Origin: Anaerobaca sp035448545
GTDB lineage: Bacteria > Planctomycetota > Phycisphaerae > Sedimentisphaerales > Anaerobacaceae
NCBI GenBank assembly: GCA_035448545.1
Contig: DAOTJE010000009.1
Span: 62,001-126,000 of the forward strand
Direction: 5' to 3'
Length of the DNA: 64,000 bases
The notes under the pieces are model-generated. The model had not been told where the DNA came from. It ran no database searches and worked only from the letters and a program-made list of their open reading frames with translations. This document shows positions 1 to 7,892 of this stretch, piece by piece (positions within the stretch are counted from its first letter, which is position 1; each line of letters opens with the position of its first letter). Position numbers and translations under genes: made by a program.

Positions 1-456
1 GGATGAGACACCATCAAGACGCCCGCTCCTGATCCGAATCAGCGCACAAGAGGGGCCTCCTTTGCGACCGGAATGACGACGCGACACACGCACGAGTGGC
101 TTATGGGACCCCCGCTTGAAACCGCAGGAGAGAAATGCTAAAGTTCGTCCCGCGGCAAGGCTATCCTCGGGAAAGGCCTCGCAACCGGCTCGGCGATGCA
201 TCAGGGCAAATATTATCGGGCTGACGCGATCTGGGCCCTGGCGTTCGTGTCCTTCTTTCAGCCAAATGCCACAATTTTTGGTGTGGTTACTGTCGAATAC
301 CCGGGGTGTCCTGCCAACGTGCCTGGGGCATGGGACCGTGGGTTGGCTTAGGCGCCCCCGAATCCACAGTGGCACGTTCGCGTCGAGCTCTGCGGGCAGG
401 AACAGGTTTGGATTGGCCTGGGGCATGGTCCCACAGGCACGTTAAGGAGCCTTCTT
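1..456. other. Left-edge non-coding stretch and cheW leader
   Basis: No convincing gene is seen here. The overlapping short frames lack a good ribosome binding site and family-like sequence. The last 140 bases can fold into a long hairpin: 318-325 plus 332-337 is complementary to 427-441, just before the AAGGAG ribosome binding site (444-449) of the next gene. The gene to the left lies outside the window. Confidence 0.5.
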
Positions 457-972
457 ATGGTAGCAACTGCGTCGAAAGCTCACAGTCCCGGTACGGCGGT
501 TCAGCAGAAGGAAGGCAAGTACCTGACCTTTGCGCTGGCCCATGAAGAGTACGGCCTGGAAATCCTCAAGGTCCGCGAGATCATCGGCTACATCGACGTG
601 ACCGCCGTGCCGCAGACGCCCCACTATGTCAAAGGCGTCATCAATCTGCGCGGTCAGGTCATTCCCGTTGTCGACCTGCGCGCCAAGTTTGGCATGGAGA
701 CCACCGACGTCACGGACGAGACCTGCATCATCGTCGTCGAGATCGTGCACGGGGACCGCAAGTTCAGCACAGGCATCGTCGTGGACCGCGTACAGGAAGT
801 GCTCGACATCCCCGGGGAGAGCATCGAGGAAGCGCCGCAGTTCGATTCGTCGGTCAACACCAGTTTTATCCTCGGGATGGGCAAGGTCGGTGATGCGGTG
901 AAGATCCTCCTCGATATCGATAAGGTGCTCGGCGGAGAAAGCCTGGACGGTTTTCGATCCGAGGGCGCGTGA
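457..972 (+). CDS. cheW: CheW chemotaxis coupling protein
   Basis: This 171-residue protein is a CheW-type adaptor that couples chemoreceptors to the CheA kinase in the cytoplasmic signalling array. A CheW domain of about 140 residues fills the protein after a short disordered tail. Visible family features are the opening strand KYLTFALAHEEYGLEILKV, the central VKGVINLRGQVIPVVDLR stretch and the late DAVKILLDIDKVL strand. The ATG at 457 sits 7 bases after AAGGAG. A porin-like gene and a chemoreceptor follow on the same strand, so it probably serves that receptor. No CheA, CheY or CheB lies in the window, so the rest of the pathway must be elsewhere. Confidence 0.96.
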   Translation: MVATASKAHSPGTAVQQKEGKYLTFALAHEEYGLEILKVREIIGYIDVTAVPQTPHYVKGVINLRGQVIPVVDLRAKFGMETTDVTDETCIIVVEIVHGDRKFSTGIVVDRVQEVLDIPGESIEEAPQFDSSVNTSFILGMGKVGDAVKILLDIDKVLGGESLDGFRSEGA

Positions 973-1022
973 CAACCTCGATGATGGCACCGATTGTGTG
1001 AACGACAGGAAAGGATGTACGC

Positions 1023-2288
1023 ATGAGAATCGGAAGATGGATTTGGATTTGTCTGGCAGCCCTGATGATGGCCCAAGTCTGCGTCGCGGCCGACGAGAGC
1101 ACGTCCATGAACGACCGCCTCGCCCAACTGGAAAAGGAGATCGCCGAACTGAAGAAAGCGCCAACGTCCGCGCCAGCGGCCGACAGCAAGAAGAAAACGC
1201 TCTTTTCGAGCGTGGACGTCCAGCTGTACGGCTTTCTCAAGGCCGACGTGTCGCGCGATTCGTCCCGCACCACGACGGGAAACTACGTGCTGTACGTGGA
1301 TTCCGAGGCCACGCGAAGAAACGATGCGGAATCCAACATGACCGCCAATGAGTCGCGTCTGGGCCTGAACTTTACGGGTCCATCCAGCGAAACGTTGAAG
1401 ACCTCCGGCAAGCTGGAGTTCGATTTCTTCGGCAGTGCGCCGGAGAACAAGGCAACCCTCTTGATCCGGCACGCCTACATGAATCTCGAATGGCCGCAGG
1501 CACAGCTCAGCCTTCTGGCCGGCCAGACGTGGGACGTCATCTCCCCGTTGAATCCAAGCACCCTGAACTACAGCGTGCTGTGGGTAGGCGGCAATATCGG
1601 TTACCGTCGTCCGCAGGTCCGCTTGACCAAAGACCTCTCGGCGACGGACAAGGTCAAAGTGAAGCTGGAAGGCGCTCTGAGCCGCACCATCGGCAGAACG
1701 ACGCCCGCACCGGTCAGTTCCGAGACCGGCGAGGACGCGGGCTTCCCCACCCTCCAGGGACGCGTCAGCGCCACGTTCCCATTCTTCGGACCCAAGCCGA
1801 CCACGATCGGAATCTCGGGCCACTCCGGCAGGGAAGAATACGATACCGATGCCAGTGGAACGAACGAGACCCTCAAGAGCCAGTCCATCAATCTCGACAT
1901 TACCCAGCCCGTCTGCAAGTGGATGACCCTCAAGGCGGAGCTGTTCAGCGGCAAGGACCTCGACAGTTACCTCGGCGGCATCAGCCAGGGTGTCAACACC
2001 ACCACGTTCAGGTCGATCGACAGCGAGGGTGGCTGGATCGCCGCCAGCCTGGGACCCTGGGGCAAGTGGAGTTCCAGCATTGGCTACGGGGCCGACAACG
2101 TGGATCGGGACGACGTCGCCGTCGGCACCGGACGCACACGCAACGCCTGCCTGTTCGGCAACATCCGCTACGACGTCAACGCCAACGCCCAGATCGGTCT
2201 GGAGCTGTCCCGCTGGGAAACAGACTACAAGGGAGTCAGCGACGCCAAGGACACGCGCGTGCAGGCGTCGTTCATCTACAAGTTCTAA
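1023..2288 (+). CDS. DcaP-like outer-membrane porin
   Basis: The 421-residue product looks like a trimeric outer-membrane beta-barrel of the DcaP/porin type, which would pass small anionic solutes. A signal peptide covers about residues 1-23 (WIWICLAALMMAQVCVA). A short coiled coil follows (MNDRLAQLEKEIAELKKA, about 29-47), then the barrel start (DVQLYGFLKADVSRDS) and alternating strands to a C-terminal aromatic residue (ASFIYKF), the usual signal for barrel insertion. The ATG lies shortly after AGGAAAGGA. It sits between cheW and a chemoreceptor, so the barrel could admit the attractant sensed by that receptor; this is inference. The family call rests on architecture and the first strands, and the substrate is unknown. 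Confidence 0.75.
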   Translation: MRIGRWIWICLAALMMAQVCVAADESTSMNDRLAQLEKEIAELKKAPTSAPAADSKKKTLFSSVDVQLYGFLKADVSRDSSRTTTGNYVLYVDSEATRRNDAESNMTANESRLGLNFTGPSSETLKTSGKLEFDFFGSAPENKATLLIRHAYMNLEWPQAQLSLLAGQTWDVISPLNPSTLNYSVLWVGGNIGYRRPQVRLTKDLSATDKVKVKLEGALSRTIGRTTPAPVSSETGEDAGFPTLQGRVSATFPFFGPKPTTIGISGHSGREEYDTDASGTNETLKSQSINLDITQPVCKWMTLKAELFSGKDLDSYLGGISQGVNTTTFRSIDSEGGWIAASLGPWGKWSSSIGYGADNVDRDDVAVGTGRTRNACLFGNIRYDVNANAQIGLELSRWETDYKGVSDAKDTRVQASFIYKF

Positions 2289-2363
2289 GTACCTCTACGG
2301 TGCAAGACCAGGGGTTGAAGGAGCGTGGTCTAATTCATTTTCCAGCAAGTGAAGGGGTATACC

Positions 2364-4529
2364 ATGCTGAAGAACGTCAAACTGCAGACCAAGTTGCTGA
2401 CCCTCGGCATCGTCATGACTGTGATCCCGCTGTTGGTCGTCTCGGCGGTGGTCTTTGTACAGAATCGGCGGATGATCCAGGTCGCCGAGAAAGGCAACAC
2501 CGATCTGGCCTACGCCGATCTGGACCACACCGCCAAGAACATCTACGGGATGTGCAAGGCGCAGCAGGAAATGCTGCAAGCGAATATCGACTCCTCGCTG
2601 AACGTCGCGCGAGACGTGCTGCGGCAGACGGGGGAGATCCGCCTGGCCGAGGAAACCGTCACGTGGGACGCGGTGAACCAGTACACGCAGGCCAGCCAGC
2701 GGGTGACGCTGCCGAAGATGATGGTCGGCGACACGTGGCTGGGCAAGATCAGTGACATGGCCACCGTCGCGCCGGTAGTGGACAAGACGCAGAACCTCGT
2801 GAAAGCGACCTGCACGATCTTCCAGCGAATGAACGAAGCCGGGGACATGCTGCGCGTCAGCACGAACGTCCAGAAACTGGACGGTACGCGCGCTATCGGC
2901 ACGTACATTCCAAAGACCCGGGCCGATGGCACCACGGATCCCGTGATCGCCAGCGTGCTCCAGGGCCAGACCTACCACGGCCGGGCCTTTGTGGTCAACA
3001 AATGGTACATCACCGCCTATGAGCCGATCCGCGACGCCGCCCGGAATATCGTCGGCATGCTGTACGTCGGTGTGCCACAGGAGAGCGTAGCTTCGCTGCG
3101 GCAATCCATCATGGCCGTGGAGATCGGCAAGACCGGATACGTCTACGTCCTCGATTCCAAGGGAAACTACGTCATATCCCAGGGCGGCAAGCGCGACGGC
3201 GAGAACATCTACGAAGCCAAAGACGCCAACGGAAACCTCTTCATCCAGGAGATCTGCAAGAAGGCAACTGCCCTGAAGGAAGGGGAAATCGCCGAGCAAC
3301 GGTATCCGTGGAAGAACGCCGGTGATGCCGTCGCCCGCGAAAAAATCGCGCGGATCATGTATTTTGAGCCGTGGGACTGGGTTATCGGCGTGGGCTCCTA
3401 TGTCGACGAGTTCTACGATGCCCGCGACCAGGTCACCGCGATCGGCAACACCGGAAACCGCATCCTGGCCTCGGTGCTCGGGGTGGCGTTGCTGGCCACC
3501 TCGGTCATCTGGTTCCTTATGGCTCGTGGCCTGGCTGGTCGAATCTCTCGCGTGGTCGCGCAGTTGTCGGACGGTGCCGAGCAGGTGGCCTCTGCCGCCG
3601 GACAGGTCTCTGCGGCCTCGCAATCGCTGGCCGAGGGTGCCACGGAGCAGGCGGCCGGACTCCAACAGACTTCGTCGAGTCTCGAAGAGATGGCCTCCAT
3701 GACTAAACAGAACGCCGCCAACGCCCAGCAGGCCAACCTGCTCAGTTCGGAGGCCCGCAAGTCCGCCGACAGCGGCGCTGAGTCCATGGCCCGTATGAAC
3801 AACGCCATCCGCGAGATCCAGAAGAGCTCCGACGAGACCAGCAAGATCATCAAGGTGATCGACGAGATCGCCTTCCAGACCAACCTGCTGGCGCTCAATG
3901 CCGCCGTCGAGGCCGCACGGGCCGGCGAGGCGGGCAAGGGCTTTGCCGTGGTCGCCGAAGAGGTGCGCAACCTCGCCATGCGATCCGCCGAAGCCGCCAA
4001 GAACACCGCCAATATGATCCAGGAATCCGTCAAGAACGCCAACAACGGCGTGGAGATCGCCACGGAAGTCGGCAAAGTTCTGGACGAGATCGTTCAGGGT
4101 GTCGGCAAGACCACGGATCTGGTCAGTGAGATTGCCGCTGCCTCGCAGGAGCAGGCCCAGGGCATCGATCAGGTCAACACCGCGATCGCTCAGATGGACA
4201 AGGTGACACAACAAAATGCTGCCAACGCCGAGGAAAGCGCCAGTGCATCTGAACAGCTCAGCGCCCAGGCCGAAACGATGAATGAAATGGTCAACGAACT
4301 GGCCGCGTTGGTTGGGGGTGCGGCCCGGAGCGCGACCAACTCGAAGCGTGCCGCCAAGTCCGAACGAGCCCTTCGTCCTTCGGATCAGGTGTATCACCGG
4401 ATCGCAGAAACCACCAAGCCGGAAAGGACCCCGGCCAAAGCACCTAAAGCGGCCAAGACAAGCCGGGTGCACGCGGAACACAGCATCCCGCTGGACAACG
4501 ACGAAGACCTCAATCAGTTCAACGCGTAG
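2364..4529 (+). CDS. Methyl-accepting chemotaxis protein with Cache sensor
   Basis: This chemoreceptor of 721 residues senses a ligand outside the inner membrane and signals through CheW. Order: cytoplasmic start, TM1 (about 8-32), a long periplasmic Cache-type sensor (about 33-360, with GMLYVGVPQESV and GYVYVLDSKGNYVI), TM2 (about 366-388), and a methyl-accepting signalling domain. The hairpin tip is intact (EIAFQTNLLALNAAVEAARA, near residue 500) and is followed by GKGFAVVAEEVRNLA. I chose ATG 2364 rather than an upstream GTG (2349) because GAAGGGG ends 7 bases before it. The tail is Lys/Ala-rich and lacks an obvious CheR-tether pentapeptide. It probably works with the cheW gene two positions upstream. 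Confidence 0.93.
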   Translation: MLKNVKLQTKLLTLGIVMTVIPLLVVSAVVFVQNRRMIQVAEKGNTDLAYADLDHTAKNIYGMCKAQQEMLQANIDSSLNVARDVLRQTGEIRLAEETVTWDAVNQYTQASQRVTLPKMMVGDTWLGKISDMATVAPVVDKTQNLVKATCTIFQRMNEAGDMLRVSTNVQKLDGTRAIGTYIPKTRADGTTDPVIASVLQGQTYHGRAFVVNKWYITAYEPIRDAARNIVGMLYVGVPQESVASLRQSIMAVEIGKTGYVYVLDSKGNYVISQGGKRDGENIYEAKDANGNLFIQEICKKATALKEGEIAEQRYPWKNAGDAVAREKIARIMYFEPWDWVIGVGSYVDEFYDARDQVTAIGNTGNRILASVLGVALLATSVIWFLMARGLAGRISRVVAQLSDGAEQVASAAGQVSAASQSLAEGATEQAAGLQQTSSSLEEMASMTKQNAANAQQANLLSSEARKSADSGAESMARMNNAIREIQKSSDETSKIIKVIDEIAFQTNLLALNAAVEAARAGEAGKGFAVVAEEVRNLAMRSAEAAKNTANMIQESVKNANNGVEIATEVGKVLDEIVQGVGKTTDLVSEIAAASQEQAQGIDQVNTAIAQMDKVTQQNAANAEESASASEQLSAQAETMNEMVNELAALVGGAARSATNSKRAAKSERALRPSDQVYHRIAETTKPERTPAKAPKAAKTSRVHAEHSIPLDNDEDLNQFNA

Positions 4530-4836
4530 CACAACCACGTGCTGGGAGTCTCCAGGTGGGCCACAAGCCCACCTGGAGACCAGCGTTTACCGTCCCGATG
4601 CGTACCACTCCGCTCCTGACTCTCTCTTTGTCCACGCGAAAACTCTCCCCCGTTTCGGACGCGTTTATCCGTTTCCTGGCGGGCGTGAAAAAGAGGCGTT
4701 TGCAGTATGCTCGTAAGAGCATACACGAGACAAGGACAGCGTTTCACGACATCACTACGGATCAACGCCTCACGGTGTCACTGCAAACCAGGCTCGGACC
4801 CCCAACCAAAACGGGTAATTCCATCCCGTTTTGGCC
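4530..4836. other. Hairpin-rich spacer after the chemoreceptor gene
   Basis: No gene is supported here. The stretch carries three perfect hairpins: 4548-4560 with 4568-4580 (13 bp), 4705-4712 with 4717-4724 (8 bp capped by a GTAA tetraloop of the GNRA type), and 4806-4815 with 4825-4834 (10 bp, just upstream of the next promoter). Confidence 0.6.
4548..4580 (+). terminator. Strong hairpin after the chemoreceptor stop codon
   Basis: A perfect 13-bp stem (GTCTCCAGGTGGG and its complement) with a 7-base loop begins 18 bases after the stop codon. No T-run follows, so it may act as an mRNA 3' end stabiliser or a non-canonical terminator rather than a classical intrinsic terminator. Confidence 0.45.
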
Positions 4837-4865
4837 TTGACAGACCTCGACCCGTCGGGTAAGCT
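4837..4865 (+). promoter_or_regulatory. Sigma70-type promoter for the cobalamin riboswitch transcript
   Basis: TTGACA at 4837-4842 is followed by a 17-base spacer and TAAGCT at 4860-4865. The predicted transcript start near 4872 lies a few bases before the riboswitch P1 stem. The -35 box is perfect and the -10 box is weak. Confidence 0.55.
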
Positions 4866-4888
4866 CTGTGCGTTCGCTCTTTTCGAAG

Positions 4889-5106
4889 TGCATCGCTCGG
4901 CTACGGGTCTCCAGGCGCCGGCCTGGAGATACGTCAGAAACGGGAACGCGGTGAGAATCCGCGACGGTCGCGCCGCTGTGAGCGTCTGCTCCGATCTGCA
5001 GATCGGAAGTCCGGGAAGGCTGAAATCCACTGTCCTCCTGAAGGGGGATGGGAAGGAGCCTTCGGGTAAGACGCAAGTCAGAAAACCTGCCCGTAGTCGA
5101 TCGCAC
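4889..5106 (+). promoter_or_regulatory. Cobalamin (B12) riboswitch
   Basis: The stretch has the order of conserved blocks of the cobalamin aptamer. A closing P1 stem is formed by GTGCATCG (4889-4896) and CGATCGCAC (5098-5106). The core reads GGGAACGCGGTGAGAATCC, then CCGCTGTGAGCG. The B12 box AGTCAGAAAACCTGCC lies at 5076-5091. An intrinsic terminator follows about 90 bases later, which fits transcriptional switching: with adenosyl- or methyl-cobalamin bound, downstream expression should fall. The first gene downstream encodes a secreted protein, not a known transporter. A covariance-model search (Rfam RF00174) would be decisive. Confidence 0.9.
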
Positions 5107-5193
5107 GGTGTTGGTGTTCTCGCGATATGGAACGCACGTGTGGAGGCGCTACCCGGGCCTTGTGGGTCGGCCGGGATTCTCCGTCATCATGAA

Positions 5194-5229
5194 CCGCCGT
5201 TCCTGTTCGCAGGAACGGCGGTTTTTTTT
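5194..5229 (+). terminator. Intrinsic terminator downstream of the B12 riboswitch
   Basis: A perfect 11-bp stem, CCGCCGTTCCT (5194-5204) with AGGAACGGCGG (5211-5221), has a 6-base loop and is followed by eight T residues. It is the likely expression platform of the riboswitch. The linking anti-terminator is not obvious by eye. Confidence 0.88.
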
Positions 5230-5287
5230 GTGCGCCTGTGGGCCGCGCCCTCGCGACAAGGGCCAGCGAATGCGAAAGGAGGTCGGG

Positions 5288-5317
5288 ATGTGCCACGTGA
5301 CTGATGCGCACCGATAG
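5288..5317 (+). CDS. Possible 9-codon ORF (MCHVTDAHR) in the B12-controlled leader
   Basis: An ATG at 5288 lies 4 bases after an extended Shine-Dalgarno match, AAAGGAGGT (5275-5283), the best ribosome site in this region. The frame gives MCHVTDAHR and then TAG. It lies after the riboswitch terminator and 90 bases before the secreted-protein gene, so it would be translated only on read-through transcripts. It may be a leader peptide or ribosome stand-by element, or chance. The Cys, two His and an Asp are suggestive of metal or corrinoid contact but prove nothing. Confidence 0.3.
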   Translation: MCHVTDAHR

Positions 5318-5406
5318 AGAGTCGGCGGACTCGGGTCTGAAGGCATCAAACAAGACCACCACGCGGCCAAAAGGCCGGAGGAACAAAACAAGAACGGGAG
5401 GAACAG

Positions 5407-6966
5407 ATGAAACTTGCACATTGGCTTGGCCTGGGAATACTGTTGACAGCCGCCTCGGCCACAACGGCAGCACCCGTGGAGGTGGGCAACGGGGTGAACG
5501 AGGCGCGCGTCTACGTCGAGTGGGCGGATGGCTTCTGCGTCGAGTACCTGGTCCGCTTCGGCCTGACCGAAGCTGAGACGACTACCGGTCTGGGGCTGCT
5601 GGATATCATCGAGGCGGAATCGGACCTGGTCGTCACGCGAGTCGATTACGGCTGGGGCATTGCAGTCGACGGGTTTCGGTATCAGGACCACAACGACGTC
5701 GGCTATGGTGGAGGCGACCTGTGGTGGCACTACTGGACCGACAACGCCGGCAGCCGCGAGAGCTGGGTGTCGCCTTGGACCGGCGCTGCCGATCGAATCG
5801 TGCGTCACGGCGACGCCGATGGATGGATCTACGGTCACGGCAATGCGCCAAAACCGACGTGGGAGATCCCCTTCCTGGCCGGATACGGGCAGTACGTCCA
5901 CGACGCCAACGACTTCGCCACGGCGTGGGTCGATTACCGGCCCAGCGGCATGATGAATGATTGGCTCAGCGGAATCCCGTTCGACGATGCGAACGCGGCC
6001 CTGGGACGGCCTGCCGTGGACACCACCGGCGACGGCTGGTCCATCCCCCTGGACGCCGCCGCACCGGTGGTGCCGGTCTACCCGGCCTTCCGCCAGTTCG
6101 AAATGGTCTTTCTCGGCGAAGGAGGATCCCTCACGCTGGCCTTTAACCACCCCGTCCGCGATGACGAACACAATCCGTACGGCCTCGACTTCCTGGTCTT
6201 CGGAAATGCCCCGCAGGCACTGGCCTCGGGACAGACCTGGGACAACGGCGACCCCGCCGGGGTGATCGTGGGCGACTCGGGCGGCAGCGAGCCCGGCATC
6301 GTCTCCGTCAGCCAGGACGGCGTGACATGGTACAGTTTCACCAGCAACCCGGACTTCATGGCCGAGGACCCCAACTTCATCAGACTGCCCGCCGATGCCG
6401 ACGACGGCCCGTTCTGTGACGGGTTCGCTCCGACGCTGGGCCGCGTGTACGATCCGAGCCACGCTGATACGTCGATCGGTGAATGGAACCACTGGTGGGC
6501 CGAGCCGACCAATCCGACGCTGCCGGTGGACCCCCAGCTGTCCTTCGAGGCACTGGCCGGCCGTTCGGTAGCCCGTGTCGCGCAGACATACGGCGATTCC
6601 GCCGGCGGCACCGGCTACGACATCGCCCGGCTCGATCTGCCCGTCGATCCCGAGACAGGGCGCAAGTGGTTCCGGTACGTTCGCATCGACGACGCCCCCG
6701 GAGGCGGCGCGCCCGAGATCGATGCGGTTGCCGATGTAAGCTGCCCGGGTGACTACAAGCATCCTGCGCCCGTCGGCGACGTCAACGGCGACTGGCGCGT
6801 GGACGCGACGGACGAGGCACTCGTGACCGAACAACTCGGGGTCGAGATCACACGGGCGGACGCTCCGGCCGCCGCGGCCGACGTGAACGGCGACGGCCGG
6901 GTCAATGAAGCAGACCTCGCTGTCGTTCGAACAAACACCGGAACGATCGCCTGGGGACCATCGTAA
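5407..6966 (+). CDS. Secreted Trp-rich, dockerin-tailed protein under B12 riboswitch control
   Basis: The 519-residue protein starts with a signal peptide (about 1-22, cut near TTAAPVEVG). Residues 25-145 are rich in Trp and Tyr and include WWHYW (106-110), then TGAADRIV and GDADGW (135-140). I recall a related W-x-Y-W ... GA..R ... DGW pattern in secreted proteins near cobalamin transport genes and riboswitches of other bacteria, but I cannot check this here. A beta-rich middle follows (about 160-450). The C-terminus carries two dockerin-like calcium loops, DVNGDWRVDATD (from 458) and DVNGDGRVNEAD (from 492). GGGAGG precedes the ATG. The riboswitch upstream implies a role in corrinoid capture at the cell surface, by analogy with BtuG or intrinsic factor. 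The exact function is not established. Confidence 0.7.
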   Translation: MKLAHWLGLGILLTAASATTAAPVEVGNGVNEARVYVEWADGFCVEYLVRFGLTEAETTTGLGLLDIIEAESDLVVTRVDYGWGIAVDGFRYQDHNDVGYGGGDLWWHYWTDNAGSRESWVSPWTGAADRIVRHGDADGWIYGHGNAPKPTWEIPFLAGYGQYVHDANDFATAWVDYRPSGMMNDWLSGIPFDDANAALGRPAVDTTGDGWSIPLDAAAPVVPVYPAFRQFEMVFLGEGGSLTLAFNHPVRDDEHNPYGLDFLVFGNAPQALASGQTWDNGDPAGVIVGDSGGSEPGIVSVSQDGVTWYSFTSNPDFMAEDPNFIRLPADADDGPFCDGFAPTLGRVYDPSHADTSIGEWNHWWAEPTNPTLPVDPQLSFEALAGRSVARVAQTYGDSAGGTGYDIARLDLPVDPETGRKWFRYVRIDDAPGGGAPEIDAVADVSCPGDYKHPAPVGDVNGDWRVDATDEALVTEQLGVEITRADAPAAAADVNGDGRVNEADLAVVRTNTGTIAWGPS

Positions 6967-7028
6967 CACGAACAGAGAACGCCGGCCTTTCTGCGGACCG
7001 GCGCCTCGGCGCCGGCCTGCAGAGGGCC

Positions 7029-7865
7029 GTGAAAGGCCGTATGGGAAGTTCCGCACCCACATACCGACGTACGCATAGCGAGCGACATCGTGACGGCTTC
7101 AGTCTCGTAGAGACCGTGGTCGTCGTGTCCACAACAACGCTGCTCGTGGGTCTCCTGCTCCCTTCACTCCGAACCGCTCGCCAACAGGCACAGCGGGCCC
7201 TGTGTCTGAGCAACCTGCGGCAGATGGCCATTGCAGCCCAGAGCTACGCCAGCGTCTACGATGGGCACTATCCGCTGGCCTACTACAATCGCCGGGAGGG
7301 CACGGTCCCGTACTTCTACGCGTGGGACTTCACGACCTGGAAGGACTGGTCTGACGCAACAAACCCCACCCGCGTCCAGCCGGGCCTGATGTGGATGAGT
7401 CAGACCATCGAGGAGGTCCAGCAGTGTCCGGTCTTCCGCGGCCCCGGCAATTCGTTGGCCGATCCCTATACCGGCTACAATTACAATACCAGTTACATCG
7501 GGCTCAACGATCTCTTGTCACCGGTCGATTCCGCGCAGGTCACCGACGTGCGGCGTCCGTCGGAGACGGCTCTGTTCGGCGACGGCGAGTGCACCGACGG
7601 CGGCGCCAACAAGTACATGCGTGCGCCGTTCGCGCACCCTGGCGACACGCTGCTTCCAGACTCCGCGCGACATGCCGGCGCCCAAGGCTACCGCCATCTG
7701 AGCCGCACCAACGTCGCCTTCTGTGACGGTCACGCCCGCTCGTGGCGGCCGATCCACACCCAAACCGACCCGGCCGCCCGAAAGGTCCTCGACGAGCACA
7801 ACGCAACGCACGACATCCGAATCGGTTTCCTGTCCGCGACAAACGACCTCTACGATTTGAAATGA
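7029..7865 (+). CDS. Prepilin-like secreted protein (H-x9-DG type)
   Basis: This is a type II secretion / type IV pilin-like protein of 278 residues. A basic leader ends in G23, followed by F24-S-L-V-E28, the classical prepilin peptidase site with Glu at +5. A hydrophobic helix follows (about 29-48). Near the C-terminus, HLSRTNVAFCDGH gives the H-x9-DG motif, frequent in the large planctomycete pseudopilin family. The frame opens with GTG 7029; ATG 7041 is an equally good start. It lies 62 bases after the dockerin protein with no obvious terminator between them, so it is probably in the B12-responsive transcript. It may help export or display that partner; this is inference. Confidence 0.75.
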   Translation: MKGRMGSSAPTYRRTHSERHRDGFSLVETVVVVSTTTLLVGLLLPSLRTARQQAQRALCLSNLRQMAIAAQSYASVYDGHYPLAYYNRREGTVPYFYAWDFTTWKDWSDATNPTRVQPGLMWMSQTIEEVQQCPVFRGPGNSLADPYTGYNYNTSYIGLNDLLSPVDSAQVTDVRRPSETALFGDGECTDGGANKYMRAPFAHPGDTLLPDSARHAGAQGYRHLSRTNVAFCDGHARSWRPIHTQTDPAARKVLDEHNATHDIRIGFLSATNDLYDLK

Positions 7866-7886
7866 CGGGTCGGCATCGTCTATAAT
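7857..7886 (+). promoter_or_regulatory. Near-consensus promoter for comF
   Basis: TTGAAA (7857-7862), an 18-base spacer and a perfect TATAAT (7881-7886) overlap the end of the preceding gene. Transcription should start about 7 bases later, which coincides with the GTG at 7893 and suggests a leaderless mRNA. Confidence 0.65.
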
Positions 7887-7892
7887 GGCGCC

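Noticed and set aside
130..260. Possible c-di-GMP (GEMM-like) riboswitch upstream of cheW, from GGCAAGGC ... CGCAACCGG
   Set aside because: The second helix and tetraloop receptor are not recognisable and the first helix is poor. A covariance search (RF01051) would be needed before claiming it.
116..545. Two overlapping plus-strand reading frames before cheW (109 and 79 residues)
   Set aside because: No ribosome site, Arg/Ser-rich composition typical of shadow frames, and one runs into cheW.
2295..4538. 747-residue minus-strand frame opposite the chemoreceptor gene
   Set aside because: It is the high-GC antisense shadow of an intact receptor gene and has no family-like sequence.
5288..5317. 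Reading the D-A-H of the micro-ORF as a B12-binding DxHxxG motif
   Set aside because: Three residues in a nine-residue frame are not evidence, and the Gly is absent.
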